NCBI RefSeq assembly: GCF_014805685.1
Contig: NC_060892.1
Span: 21,594,400 to 21,658,399 of the forward strand
DNA length: 64,000 nt
Direction: 5' to 3'
Source: Silurus meridionalis
Taxonomy: Eukaryota; Chordata; Actinopteri; Siluriformes; Siluridae
Made by a program: the position numbers and the translations under genes. Positions 36,146-46,864 of this stretch are shown piece after piece. Positions within the stretch are counted from its first letter, which is position 1; each line of letters opens with the position of its first letter. A model generated the notes under the pieces. That model was given only the letters and a program-made list of their open reading frames with translations. It did not search any database and was not told the DNA's origin.

Positions 36146-37018
36146 TCACACCAAGTACTTTTCTAGCTGCCTCCTCATCACTCCTGCAGTAGTTGCCCAA
36201 TCATCCAGCACCTCTTCACCACCACCAAGACCCTGTCTGACCTCTTCCCTGAACCTCACACTACACTCTTCCTCCTTCAGTTTCCTCCTCTTCTTCTTCG
36301 CCTCCAAAACCATCCTACAGACCACCATCCGATGCTGTCTAGCTACACTGTCCCCCGCCAACACCTTACAGTCTCCAATCTCCTTCAGGTTGCATCTCCT
36401 GCATAGCACATAGTCCACCTGTGTGCACCTTCCTCCACTCTTATACGTCACCCTATGATCCTCCTTCTTCTTAAAATACGTGTTCACCACTGCCATTTCC
36501 ATCCTTTTAGCAAAATCTACCACCAATTGCCCTTCCACATTCCTCTCCTTAAAACCATACCTACCCATCACCTCCTCATCACCTCTGTTCCCTTCACCTA
36601 CATGCCCATTAAAGTCTGCCCCAATCACCAATCGTTCTTTCCTAGGTACACCATCTACCACTTCATCTAATTCACTCCAGAATCTTTCCTTTTCCTCCAT
36701 CTCACAGCCAACTTGTGGAGCATAGGCACTGATGACATTTATCATCATCCCTTCAACTTCCACCTTCACGATCATCACCCTATCAGAAACTCTCTTCACC
36801 TCTACTACACTCTTACTGTACTCTTCCTTCAGAATCACCCCTACACCATTTCTCTTCCCATCCACACCATGATAAAACAGTTTAAACCCACCTCCAATGT
36901 TCCTGGCCTTACTCCCTTTCCACTTGGTCTCCTGAACACACAGCATATCTACCTTTCTCCTCTCCATCATATCAGCTACCTCTCTCCCTTTACCCGTCAT
37001 AGTACCAACATTTAAAGT
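36146..37018 (-). pseudogene. RTE endonuclease domain
   Basis: An open frame of about 290 codons for an exonuclease-endonuclease-phosphatase nuclease: CVQETKWKGSKA (catalytic Glu), NVISAYAPQVG, GADFNGHVGEG (GDFN-like box), TYKSGGRCTQVDYVLCRR and SVARQHRMVVCRM (closing His). It nicks target DNA for target-primed reverse transcription. The conserved residues are present. The frame runs out at about 36146 through a frameshift before ARKVLGVTSGNRK. The first codons are lost with the 5' end of the element. Confidence 0.85.
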
Positions 37019-37263
37019 ACCAATCGATTGACAATATATTAAGATATAATAATATGACTTGACGTCTAGTTACCAGCGTGACACTAAAACAGGTAATAGT
37101 AATGGCTACTTTTTACTTAATATACATGTTAGAGCCAAAACTTCTTTACTTTAACATGAGTAAAAAAGTATAGTCAGTACTTCAACTTCTACTCAAGTAT
37201 TTTAAAGCATGAGAATCTGTACCTCTACTTAAGTGAAGGATGTGTGTACTTTTGCCACCTCTG

Positions 37264-37312
37264 CATATGGATTACACAAGGTTAAGTGTCCTAATACTTT
37301 TAACAATTTTAT
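37264..37312. mobile_element. Tc1-type element, right part of the interrupted copy
   Basis: After the second CATATGG it continues GTTAAGTGTCCTAATACTTT, the end sequence of the family that breaks off at 33547. Confidence 0.5.
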
Positions 37313-37533
37313 GAAGGTCCTGAAGAGGCTAGCATTGTTCCAGGGGCTGCCTACAGGGGAAAAATGGCCACAACCAATCTTGGGTAAAGAAGTCGAGCTG
37401 GTTGATACCTACAGATACCTTGACAAAAAGCTGTACTGTATAAAGGAAAGGAATGACCAGACTACTTTCTGAGGAAGCTCAGGTCCTTTTATGTTTGCAG
37501 TAAGATGTTAAAGAATTTATCTCCAAATAAGAT
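37313..37533 (+). pseudogene. Jockey-type LINE C-terminal RT fragment
   Basis: Reads GKEVELVDTYRYLDKKL in the 37233-37472 ORF, then in a shifted frame LRKLRSFYVCSKMLKN. These are the post-palm words of a jockey-type RT. It is continued at 38283 after inserted material. Confidence 0.6.
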
Positions 37534-37857
37534 ATTCAGATAAAACAGAAGTACTTTTACCAGGACCACATGCAGCTAGTAGTAATCTTTCTGATTACAT
37601 AGTATCTCTGGATGGTCCTTCTGTTTCATCATGTACAGTAGTCAAGATTTAGATGTGATTGTTTACTCTGGTCTTTTCTTTAAACCTTTTATGAATAACA
37701 CAACCAGGTTAGCTTTCTTTCAGCTCAGAAATATTGCTAAAAATAGAAATATGATGCTGTTACAGGATGCCAAAAAAAATAGTTTATGCGATTGTTACAT
37801 CTAGATTGGACTATTGCAATGCCTTACTGTCTGGTTGTTTAAGTAAGTGTAAAGGTA
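37534..37857 (+). mobile_element. L2-like LINE RT fragment
   Basis: Collinear with 45013-45330 of the LINE at 42497: DKTEVLLPGPHAA, then SLDGPSVSS, then LRNIAKNRNMMLLQDAK, then [14 protein letters not shown]. About 85 percent similar by eye, with frameshifts. Confidence 0.75.
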
Positions 37858-38095
37858 CAGTCCATCCTGAAAGTATTCACAGTGCTTCACTTTTTCCACA
37901 TTTTGGTATGTTACAGCCTTATTCCAAGTGGAATTAAATTCATAATTTTTCTTACAATTCTAAAAAACAATACCCCATAATGGCAACATGAAAGAAGTTT
38001 GTTGAAAGATTTCTGCAGCATTGAAGGTTCAATGAGCACAGTGACCTCATCTGTAAATGGAAGAAGAATCGGCATAAATTTCTTTTGTTTGTTTT
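37858..38095 (+). mobile_element. Internally deleted Tc1-like element
   Basis: Terminal block ACAGTCCATCCTGAAAGTAT, CTTCACTTTTTCCACATTTT, AGCCTTATTCCAAGTGG, then ACCCCATAATGGCAACATGA. It jumps to TTCAATGAGCACAGTGACCT and TAAATGGAAGAAG from the transposase N-terminal coding region. It sits between two L2-like pieces. Confidence 0.6.
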
Positions 38096-38099
38096 TTAA

Positions 38100-38282
38100 T
38101 TAAATCAACGCCTGACCTTGCAGAGCTTAACTGGGCCACTGAATGCCTAAATTCAACATTCTGTTACACTCTAGATGATGTGGCTCCCCTTAAATCCAAA
38201 ATGATCAGCGAGAAAGAAATTCCAATTATAAAACCGTTTATCTCAATACAAATAAAACTGAATTTAATTTAATTTAATCAGT
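38100..38282 (+). mobile_element. L2-like LINE fragment joined to its 3' tail
   Basis: CTTGCAGAGCTTAACTGGGC, then TTACACTCTAGATGATGTGG, matches 43651-43735 of the L2-like LINE. It then joins a 3' tail (AATACAAATAAAACTGAATT then TTAAT units). It lies downstream of a piece that belongs further 3' in the LINE, so the order is rearranged. Confidence 0.65.
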
Positions 38283-38480
38283 TAGTGGTAGCCAGTTCAG
38301 CCTTTTTGCAGCAGAATGCTTGGGAAATGTTAGAGCTGGAGATGCCAAAAATCTTAAGAGACTGATCAAGAAGGTGAGCTCACTCTTTGACTGCTCACTG
38401 GACAGTTCTGAGGTGTTTGTGAGAACATTTAGTACCCTTGCAGCCATTCTGGACAATAACAAGCATCCTCTTGATGGCCT
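38283..38480 (+). pseudogene. Jockey-type LINE C-terminal fragment, continuation
   Basis: Reads AGDAKNLKRLIKKVSSLF, then LDSSEVFVRTFSTLAAIL and DNNKHPL. This is the C-terminal word set of the jockey-type family whose upstream part is at 37313-37533. It ends exactly where the next LINE's (ACATTT)8 tail begins. Confidence 0.6.
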
Positions 38481-38528
38481 ACATTTACATTTACATTTAC
38501 ATTTACATTTACATTTACATTTACATTT
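38481..38528 (-). repeat. (ACATTT)8 tail of a minus-strand LINE
   Basis: Eight perfect hexamer copies, read on the minus strand as AAATGT units. It is the 3'-terminal repeat of the LINE to its right. Confidence 0.95.
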
Positions 38529-38666
38529 GCGGCATTTAGCAGACGCCCTTATCCAGAGCGACGTACAAACGTGCTTTAAATCTCTAGTAATGAATAAATC
38601 TACACTGGTACGCAATATTACAAACTCAATATAACTATAACTCGAATTCTACAAACTTGGAAAGTG

Positions 38667-40896
38667 CTAATGTAGGTATTTTAGGAAGAGGTAGGTCTTC
38701 AGTCGTCGCTTAAAGATAATCAGGGACTCTGCTGTACGGACATCTAGCGGAAGTTCATTCCACCACCTCGGTGCCAGAACAGAGAAGAGCCTTGAATTGT
38801 ACTTACCTCTCATTCTGAGAGAAGGTGGTACCAATCGAGCAGTGCTGGAGGATCTCAGACAGCGTGGTGCAGTGCGTGATGTGATGAGGTCACTGAGGTA
38901 AGATGGTGCTGGTCCATTTTTGGCCTTGTAGGCAAGCATCAGTGTTTTGAATCTGATACGTGCAGCTACTGGAAGCCAGTGAAGTGAGTGCAGCAGTGGG
39001 GTGGTGTGGGAAAACTTGGGCTGATTGAACACAAGTCGTGCAGCTGCATTTTGGATCATTTGCAGTGGACGAATAGCGTTCAGGGGGAGACCTGCCAGCA
39101 GAGAGTTGCAGTAGTCAAGTCTTGAAATGACAAGAGACTGAACAAGCACCTGGGCAGCCTGTATGGACAGAAATGGTTAAATCCTTCGGATGTTATAGAG
39201 AAGAAATCGACAAGAACGAGCAACATTAGCGACATGTGGGAAAAAAGACAGTTCATTGTCCATAGTTACCCCAAGGTTACGAGCAGTGGCTGAAGGGGAG
39301 AGCAGAGAGTCATTTAGTGTTATTTGTAGATCTTGACCTGGGGATGAATCACCTGGGATGACCAGCAGTTCTGTTTTGCTGGGGTTGAGTTTAAGTTGGT
39401 GAGCACTCATCCATAAAGATATATCTGACAAGCATGCTGAGATCCGAGCGGAAGCTGTGGTATCTGATGGAGGGAAAGAAAAGATGAGTTGAGTGTCATC
39501 TGCATAGCAGTGATAAGAAAACCCATGTGAGGATATGACTTCACCAATGAAGTGGGTATAGAGGGAGAAAAGGAGGGGACCAAGTACAGAGCCTTGTGGG
39601 ACACCGGTGGCGAGTTTGCATGGGGCAGATGTGGATCCCCTCCATGTTACCTGGTATGAGCGACCTTCCAGGTAGGAAGCAAACCATTCCCATGCTGTTC
39701 CGCAGATACCAAGGCTCTAGAGGGTTGACAAGAGTGTCTTGTGGTTGATGGTGTCAAATGCTGCTGAAAGGTCCAGAAAGATAAGTACAGATGACAGCTT
39801 GGCTGACCGAGCAGCATGTAGTTTCTCAGAAACAGCCAATAGGGCCGTCTCTGTGGAATGTGCTGCTTTGAACCCAGACTGGTTCGGATCGTGGAGGTTG
39901 TTCTGTGAGAGATAGACAGACAGATGGTTAAAAACAGTGCGTTCCAGAGATTTAGAAAGAAAGGAAACGAGTGATACCGGTCTGTAGTTGTTGATGTCTG
40001 ATGGGTTCAGAGCAGGTTTCTTCAAGATAGGAATGACCCTTGCTTGCTTGAAGGTAGTTGGTACATAGCCAAATGTTAATGACCCATTGATGATTGTGGA
40101 GATGAAGGGCAGGAGATCTTGCGTGATGGTCTGGAGCGTAGTTGAAGGGATTGGATCCAGAGGACAGGTGGTGGGATTGCAGGATCGGATGACTTGCAGT
40201 ATCTCATCTTCTGTTAAGGTTGAGAAGCTTGACAGGGACGTAGTGGATTGTTGGCTGTGTTCTGTAGCCATTGTTGGAGGGGAAGTAAAGGTCCGGCAGA
40301 TTTTCCTAATCTTCTCATCATAGAAGGAGGCAAAGTCATTAGCAGTCAGGGAGGATGGAGCAGGTGCAGCAGGGGGGTTTAGTAGAGAAGTTGTTGTGAA
40401 GCTTACGAGGATCTTGTGCAGAGGCCTCAAGCTTTTCCTTGTAGAAGGCAGTTTTGGCAGAAGTCACCTCCAAAGAAAATTTGGTCAGGAGTGCACGGTA
40501 AGATGAGAGGTCTACATCAAGTTGTGATTTTTTCCACTTCCTCTCTGCAGATCGGAGTTCTCGTCTATTACTGCGCAAAACTTCTGACAGCCACGGTGTG
40601 GGACAAGAAGTCTTCTTGGGTCTTGTAGTCAAGGGACAAAGGAGGTCCATGGTTGAGGAAAGAGATGAGAGGAAGGAGTCCGTAGCAACGTCTAAGGGTA
40701 GAGAGGAAAAGCAGACGGGGTCAGGAAGAGATGAAAGAGTACATGAAGTTACAGAGGAGGGAGAGATAGAGTGAAGGTTAGGACGGATAAGAGAGACATG
40801 TAAATTATGAAACAGCAGAGATTTTTTTAAAGCGACTGCTAACAGCTTAATCAGCTGTTGGTGATAAAAATGAAACAGGCAGTTGTAAGTATCCAT
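38667..40896 (-). pseudogene. L2/Rex1-like LINE reverse transcriptase
   Basis: From 40896 down: linker TPWLSEVLRSNRRELRSAER with AFYKEKLEASAQDPRKL, a frameshift near 40400, then SCNPTTCPLDPIPS, PILKKPALNPSDINNYRPVS, QSGFKAAHSTETALL and [21 protein letters not shown] stop at about 39717 follows. Then [15 protein letters not shown] and YADD (39506-39495) with DTQL. Next come [15 protein letters not shown], a stop at about 39177, and SRLDYCNSLLAGLP, LHWLPVAARIRFK and WWNELPLDVRTAESL. All core RT motifs are visible with about three disabling changes, so this is a fairly young copy. Confidence 0.8.
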
Positions 40897-40949
40897 AGAG
40901 ATAATGCTTAAATTTTATATGGTGCCATTCTAATGAAATTGTCTGAGCG

Positions 40950-41145
40950 TTAAAAATGTTTTGGCAGATGACCTTATCCAAAGTTGGCTTACAATTATCA
41001 CATTTTTATACAACTGACAGTGGAGGGTTAAGGGCCCAGGGGTTAAGACTCAATGGCCCTGCAGTGGCAGCTTGGTGGTGCTGGGATTTGAGTTAATGAT
41101 CTTGAGCTCATGGCAGCTTGGTGGTGCTGGGATTTAAGCGCATGA
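40950..41145 (-). mobile_element. tRNA-SINE fragment with internal duplication
   Basis: TTTGGCAGATGACCTTATCC, AGTTGGCTTAC is the reversed LINE-like tail. GGCAGCTTGGTGGTGCTGGG ATTTGAG then occurs twice (about 41066-41095 and 41113-41142) with GATCTTGAGCTCAT between. Reversed SINE orientation. Confidence 0.6.
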
Positions 41146-41535
41146 CCTTTCAATTATTATGCAAAGGTTTGTGGACACAATGTGATCAGCATTGAAAGTT
41201 TAAGATTTGTATGTGCTTTTTGTACTTCCTATTTTACTTTCAGTCCCTATTTGCTGTTATCATTGCTTTATACTTCTGGCAAGATGTTCCATTAGATTTT
41301 AGAGTGTCTTGGGTGCTCAATGGGGTTGAGATCAGAGCTCTGTAGCAGGCTAATCAGGATCTTCTAATCCAACCCATGTAAACCATATCTTGATACATCT
41401 GTATTTGTGCCCATAACCACTGCCAATTTGCAAACGTTTTGGGTCTCCTAATTCAGGTAAAGGAAAAATTTTTTATTGCATCCAGCTTTGTACCTCCAAC
41501 TTTGTGGTAACATGTCCCAATACTTTATTTATATA
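41145..41535. mobile_element. Nonautonomous Tc1-type element
   Basis: GGTTTGTGGACACAATGTGA at the left, then ATTAGATTTTAGAGTGTCTT, GGGGTTGAGATCAGAGCTCT, TCTAATCCAACCCATGTAAA, and CAACTTTGTGGTAACATGTC at the right. Same family as 33340-33547 and 59855-61043. No coding frame. Confidence 0.6.
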
Positions 41536-42154
41536 GAGTATATCATACCCTTAAAAAACACACAATTGTTCATAGTTCATTAAGTATTGTCTTCTGCAAT
41601 TCACTGTAAACCAAAATGTCTATTTTCAGACAATTATTTATTTATTTACAAATGTATCCAGGGTCAAGAGACAAGCATTATACTGCCAGAGACATAGCAA
41701 TAATTATACTACTTGTCTTTGCTAGTCACCCTGTTAGTATGAAAGTTAGCAATCTAATTAGCAGTCTGACTTTGCAGGAAAACAGAGACTTTATAAAACT
41801 GAACAAAACCACTGCAAACTTGTGTATTGTCTTTAATTATTTCTCTTTCATTAATCTTCCTCAGGATGTATTATGAACATCAGCATTATTGTCATTTAGT
41901 TGGCAGGTAATTACTAGGCTACATGCGGAGTCGAGCCTCATGATGCCTGTGTACAGATGGTGAGGGGCACAGGGGAAAAAATGCCTTGAAATATGACACA
42001 AACGCAAAATTGTAGACAGGAATATGAACAATCTGTTCATAAAGTTTAGATTCATCAAAACATTATTAGACTCTGTATGAATGTGATCAGCATTGAAAGT
42101 GTATGCACTAAAGATGAATGATTATGAATATAATTTTTTTATATATTTAAATAA

Positions 42155-42159
<5 letters not shown>
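41536..42159. other. No gene recognised
   Basis: AT-rich; nothing supported. Confidence 0.5.

Positions 42160-42230
<71 letters not shown>
42160..42230. repeat. (TA)n microsatellite
   Basis: About 35 TA units abutting the left end of the Tc1 element at 42231. Confidence 0.97.
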
Positions 42231-42236
<6 letters not shown>

Positions 42237-42496
42237 TCACTGGCCACTTTATTAGGTGCACCTTACTAGTACCGGGTTGGACCCTCTTTTGCCTTCAGAA
42301 CTGCTTTAATCCTTCGTGGCATAGATTCAACAAGGTACTGGAAACATCCTCAGAGATTATGGTCCATATTGACATGATAGCATCACGCAGTTGCTGCATA
42401 TTTGTCGGCTGCACATCCATGATGTGAATCTCCCGTTCCACAACATCCCAAAGGTGCTCTATTGGATTGACATCTGGTGACTGTGGAGTAGTCTGG

Positions 42497-42660
42497 AGTG
42501 GTGCTCCAAAAACAATGTGGGCTTCATTAATAATTGGAGCATTTTTGAGGGCAAGGCTGGCCTGTTAGGGCGGGACGGTGTCCATCCCACCCGGGAAGGT
42601 GCTGCTCTCATTTCTTGCAGTATAGGTCATAGTCTCAGAACAGCACTAGTTAACAAGTGA
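42497..42660 (+). pseudogene. LINE ORF1 C-terminal remnant, esterase-like
   Basis: The frame at about 42569-42628 reads GRDGVHPTREGAALISCSI. DGVHP with a following Gly matches the last catalytic block (Asp-x-x-His) of the SGNH-esterase domain found in ORF1 of CR1/L2-group LINEs. The rest of ORF1 is lost by truncation. Confidence 0.55.
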
Positions 42661-42756
42661 CTGTCTAGAGCCAAGGCCAGGGAGCAGACAGACAGGCTAA
42701 ACCGACCGTCTGCTAGCTGCACAGAGTCGTCACTCAGGATCCACCATATTGAGACT

Positions 42757-43632
42757 GTGTCTGTCCCCCGAGCAAAACCAAAATATAGGAATTATCAGAA
42801 AGTCTGTTTAAGTAACCTGATTAACATTAAATTAAATAGGACTGAACGCACAGCCAGCACCTCTGATCTAAAAATAGGATTGTTGAATATTAGATCTCTC
42901 ACGCCAAAAGCGCTGACTATAAACGAAATTATTACCGACCAGGAGTTCAATATAATGTGTTTGACAGAAACGTGGATTAAATCGAATGAATATGTAGCAT
43001 TAAATGAGGCGAGTCCTCCTGGGTATAGTTACATACACCAACCCCGTCTAAATGGCAGAGGAGGCGGAGTAGCAGCTATTTATAATAATAATCTAAACGT
43101 CACACAAAAGACTAAACACAAATGTAAAACATTTGAAGTTCTTTACACCAACATAAAATATTCAGTGTCCGAAAGCAGGTCAAGTCAGTTAATTCCACTA
43201 ATTATTATTTATAGACCCCCAGGGCCCTACTCTGATTTTCTGATAGAATTTGCAGATTTTATTACAAATCTAGCTACTTCTTTAGACAAAGCATTCATTG
43301 TTGGAGACTTTAATATTCATTTTGATAATCAGGAAGACTCCTTAAGAGCAGCAGTTGTGTCCATTCTAGATTCAGTCGGAATTAATCAGAATGTTATAGG
43401 ACCCACTCATAGTGGTGGACACACTCTCGATTTGTTGTTAACATTTGGATTAAAAATAAAAAACTTAGTCATAATTCCACAGTCTGAAGCTATTTCAGAC
43501 CATTATCTCATCTCGTTTAAAATTTGCCTTAGTCATTGCATTTCTACGTCACCACGTTACCGAGTTAAGCGTACATTCACGTCAGCTACAGCAGCGCGTT
43601 TTATTAATAATCTTCCCGATATTACGATATGA
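42757..43632 (+). pseudogene. L2-like LINE endonuclease domain
   Basis: An open frame of 291 codons: LKIGLLNIRSLTPKALTINE, IMCLTETWIKSNE (catalytic Glu), HQPRLNGRGGGVAAIY, LIIIYRPPGPYSDFL, AFIVGDFNIHFDN (GDFN box), GPTHSGGHTLDLLLTFGL and SEAISDHYLISFKI (closing SDH). All EEP-nuclease motifs are present and the frame is intact. It stops at 43632 just before the linker, so the polyprotein is interrupted by a stop. In the family it nicks target DNA for insertion. Confidence 0.85.
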
Positions 43633-43689
43633 GATAGATCTCCGTCAGACCCCGCAGAGCTCGACTGGGCCACTGAACATCTAGAAACA

Positions 43690-45580
43690 ATGTTACGTTA
43701 CACTCTAGATGATGTAGCTCCCCTTAAGACCAAAATGATCAGGGAGAAAAAATTAGCACAGTGGTATAATGATCATACGCGCACCTTAAAACAGAACACT
43801 CGAAAACTAGAACGTAAATGGCGTCAAACTAAATTAACAGTATTTCAAATAGCATGGAAGGAGAGCCTCCTAAATTATAGAAAATCTCTTAGTGCTGCCA
43901 GATCAGCATATTTCTCCACCCTCATAGAAAATAACAAGCATAATCCTAGATTTTTATTTAGCACGGTAGCAAAATTAACAGGGAATAAAAGCACTGCACT
44001 CACATGCACACCACCAATAGGTAGTAATGATTTCATGAACTTTTTTAATAATAAAATTGAAAACATCAGGCAAAAAATCCAGACGGTTAATATAAATCCA
44101 AATTATTTTACAAGTAACCCTGTAGACAGCAGTGTCATTATAACGGACAATCAACTACAAAGCTTCACTCCTATTCATGAGAGTGACTTAATTTCATTAA
44201 TCTCCTCATCAAAACCATCAACCTGCCTTCTCGATCCCTTGCCTACAAGTTTCTTTAAACAGATAGCTCCAGAGGTAATCAAACCTGTTTTAAAAATAAT
44301 TAACTCTTCCATTAGCACTGGTTATGTACCTAAATCCTTCAAACTGGCAGTTATCCACCCCTTATTAAGAAACCTGACCTTGACCCATGTCAGTTGTCCA
44401 ACTACAGACCGATATCAAATCTCCCCTTTATATCCAAAATTTTAGAAAAGGTTGTAGCACAGCAGTTATGCTCACATCTGCTTATGAATAACATTTTTGA
44501 AATGTATCAGTCAGGATTTCGGCCTCATCATAGCACAGAGACGGCGCTAGTTAAGGTGGTAAATGACCTGTTATTGGCCTCTGATCAGGGTTTTGTCTCC
44601 TTACTTGTTTTACTCGACCTTAGTGCAGCTTTTGACACCATTGATCACACTATACTGCTTGCTAGACTTGAGAACGTTGTAGGAATAAAGGAACAGCTCT
44701 CTCTTGGCTCAGGTCTTATTTGACTGATCGCTATCAGTTTGTGGATGTAAATGGTGAGTTCTCCACACTCTATGAGGTAAAGTTTGGTGTTCCTCAAGGA
44801 TCTGTCTTGGGCCCACTGCTTTTCTCTTTATATATGCTGCCTCTTGGTGAAATCATTCATAAACATGGGATTCGCTTCCATTGTTATGCTGATGACACAC
44901 AGCTGTATATTTCAGCAAAGCCAGATGAGCTAGATCAGCTCAACAATGTTGAGAAGTGTGTAAAGGACATTAGACAGTGGATGCTTAATAACTTTCTTCT
45001 GCTCAACTCAGATAAGACAGAAGTACTTTTACTAGGACCACATGCAGCTAGAAATAAACTTTCCGATTATGTAGCATCTCTGGATGGTGTTTCTGTTTCA
45101 GCATGTACTGCTGTCAAAGACCTTGGTGTGATTATTGACCCGAGTCTTTCCTTTGAGTCTCACGTGAATAATATCACCAGAATCGCCTTCTTTCCCCTTA
45201 GAAATATTGCTAAGATTAGAAATATGATGTCGTTACAGGATGCAGAAAAACTAGTTCATGCTTTTGTTACTTCTAGATTAGACTACTGTAACGCTTTACT
45301 GTCTGGGTGTGCGAGTAAGTGCAGAAATAAGCTTCAGTTAGACCAGAATGCAGCAGCAAGGGTCCTCACTAGATCTAGGAAATATGACCACATCACCCCT
45401 GTTTTAATCAGTCTACACTGGCTCCCAATCAAATCTCGCATTGATTATAAAATATTACTACTGACGATAAAGCACTTAACGGTCTCGCACCGCAGTATCT
45501 TAGTGAACTTCTGTAACAGTATGATCCTCCACGCCTACTTAGATCAAAAGGTGCTGGCTATCTGTTGGTTCCTCAAATAA
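43690..45580 (+). pseudogene. L2-like LINE reverse transcriptase
   Basis: Linker at 43690-44360: RYTLDDVAPLKTKMIREKK, RKLERKWRQTKL, STCLLDPLPTSF and [17 protein letters not shown]. After a frameshift near 44390: [39 protein letters not shown] and [20 protein letters not shown]. After another near 44720: [23 protein letters not shown] at 44884-44895 with [44 protein letters not shown] and [15 protein letters not shown]. About three frame breaks; all core RT motifs are retained. Confidence 0.82.
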
Positions 45581-46024
45581 TGAAGACTACAGCAGGGGGC
45601 AGATCTTTCTCTTATAAAGCCCCACAGTTATGGAACAGCCTTCCAATCAGTGTTCGGGACTCGGACACAGTCTCAGTGTTCAAGTCGAGGTTGAAAACTT
45701 ATTTATTTAGTCAAGCCTTTTATCAGTAGATTTTCTTAGGTAAAGGCACAGATCTGGAGGGCATGGATATAGAGTGTTTGGTGAACTGGTATATTTGTAT
45801 GCTGTCGTCCCTCACATTCACACGTTCACTCAGGTTTGTTGAACGGTGGTGTGGTGGGTCGCCTCTTATCCCAGAGATCCCTCATGTCTGTGTTACCTTC
45901 TGGTTCTCTCTTTTAGTTATGCTGCCATAGCGAGTCTTGCCGGAGTCCAAACTGCACAGTGACATTAACTTTCATACACCAATAGTTACACTTAATAATC
46001 CATATCCTTCTCTTCCCATCACCC

Positions 46025-46062
<38 letters not shown>

Positions 46063-46546
46063 GGTCAAATTAAACATGCTCCTGAGGCTCCAGTGACCAC
46101 TGTTCCTGCCCCTCTCCCTCCATGGATCTTCACACTTCTGTGCAGCTCGGACGGTCTCTCATCAACACCTTGGGTGGTTCCATATAATTCCGGAGTAGAA
46201 CGGGTGCTTTTGAGGACGGATTGGACTGTAGTTGGTGTCAGCGGTCTGCTGCACTGACTCGGGAGTGCAGTTTGCTTCTGATCATCATCACTGTACCCCG
46301 CAACTTTGCATATATGCTTCAAATGGACATTTGGTGCAACCCAGATGAGGATGGGTTCCCTCTTGAGTCTGGTTCCTCTCAAGGTTTCTTCCTTTGCCAT
46401 CTCGGGGAGTTTTTCCTTGCCACAGTTGCTCATCGGGGACAAACATACTTACAAAGAACATATTTACATTTAATCACCACATTATCTGTGTAAAGCTGCT
46501 TTGAGACAATGTTCATTGTTAAAAGCGCTATACAAATAAAAATGAA

Positions 46547-46789
46547 TTAAATTGAATTGAATAGTCTGGCCATTCTCCTCTGACCTCTGGCATCAACAAG
46601 GCATTTGCTCCCACAGAACTGCCACTCACTGGATATTTTCTCTTTTTCAGGCCATTCCCTGTAATCCCTAGAGATGGTTGTGCGTAAAAATCCCAGTAGA
46701 TCAGCAGTTTCTGAAATACTCAGACCAGCCCGTCTGGCACCAACAACCATGCCACGTTCAAAGTCACTTAAATTACATTTCTTCCCCAT
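46547..46789 (-). pseudogene. Tc1-like transposase N-terminal fragment
   Basis: Reads MGKKCNLSDFERGMVVGARR, then AGLSISETADLLGFLRTTIS with YREW, then SSEWQFCG and LVDARGQRRMARL. This is the helix-turn-helix DNA-binding head of a vertebrate Tc1 transposase. The true fragment ends where the LINE begins at 46561. The usual SRTTISRVYREW reads LRTTISRDYREW, and the catalytic DDE domain is absent. Confidence 0.8.
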
Positions 46790-46864
46790 TCTGAAGCTCG
46801 GTTTGAACTGCAGCAGATCATCTTGACCATGGCTACATGCCTAAATGCATTAAGTTGCTGCCAT

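Larger units (their letters stand above)
34237..37021 (-). mobile_element. RTE-clade LINE with 16-bp target-site duplication
   Basis: Flanked by AATCGATTGACAATAT at 34221-34236 and again at 37022-37037, a 16-bp perfect duplication. The 3' end on the minus strand is GCGACCCCTAATGGGAGCAG plus a GAAGAAGAAGA tail at 34237-34250. The 5' end cuts in at GTLNVGTMTGK, so it lacks the leader seen in the copy at 23641 and is slightly 5'-truncated. Length 2785 bp. Confidence 0.9.
33548..37263. mobile_element. hAT-type nonautonomous element, interrupted by an RTE LINE
   Basis: The termini are CGAGAGGTGGGAAGTAATG on the left and ACTTTTGCCACCTCTG on the right (complement CAGAGGTGGCAAAAGT), the CAGNGGTGG signature of hAT elements. 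It is flanked by CATATGG on both sides (33541-33547 and 37264-37270); with the preceding A or G this is an 8-bp duplication with one mismatch, the hAT size. The interior is rich in ACTTAAGTA-like words. Without the LINE it is about 0.9 kb, too short for a transposase. Confidence 0.75.
38481..40915 (-). mobile_element. L2/Rex1-like LINE, 5'-truncated
   Basis: The 3' end is the AAATGT repeat preceded by GCGTCTGCTAAATGCCGC (38529-38550 complement), the same tail as SINEs at 54548 and 62425. Upstream on the minus strand lie the RT C-terminus, palm and the linker after the endonuclease. The endonuclease is lost, with the 5' limit near 40900. No target duplication was found. Confidence 0.75.
42497..46561 (+). 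mobile_element. L2-like LINE with 8-bp target-site duplication
   Basis: Bounded by TAGTCTGG at 42489-42496 and 46562-46569, inside the Tc1 element. Order: ORF1 3' remnant, endonuclease, linker, RT, 3' UTR with (TC)n (46027-46060), and a 3' tail of GAATTAAATTGAATTGAA type. It is 5'-truncated within ORF1. Other pieces of the family lie at 14322, 16223, 37534, 38100, 47640 and 48343. Confidence 0.82.

Noticed and set aside
34440..37015. Plus-strand ORFs up to 182 residues over the 34-37 kb LINE
   Set aside because: Antisense of the RTE endonuclease and RT, which carry the real motifs on the minus strand.
38481..38528. CRISPR array or satellite
   Set aside because: A perfect 6-bp tandem repeat with no spacers, serving as a LINE 3' tail.
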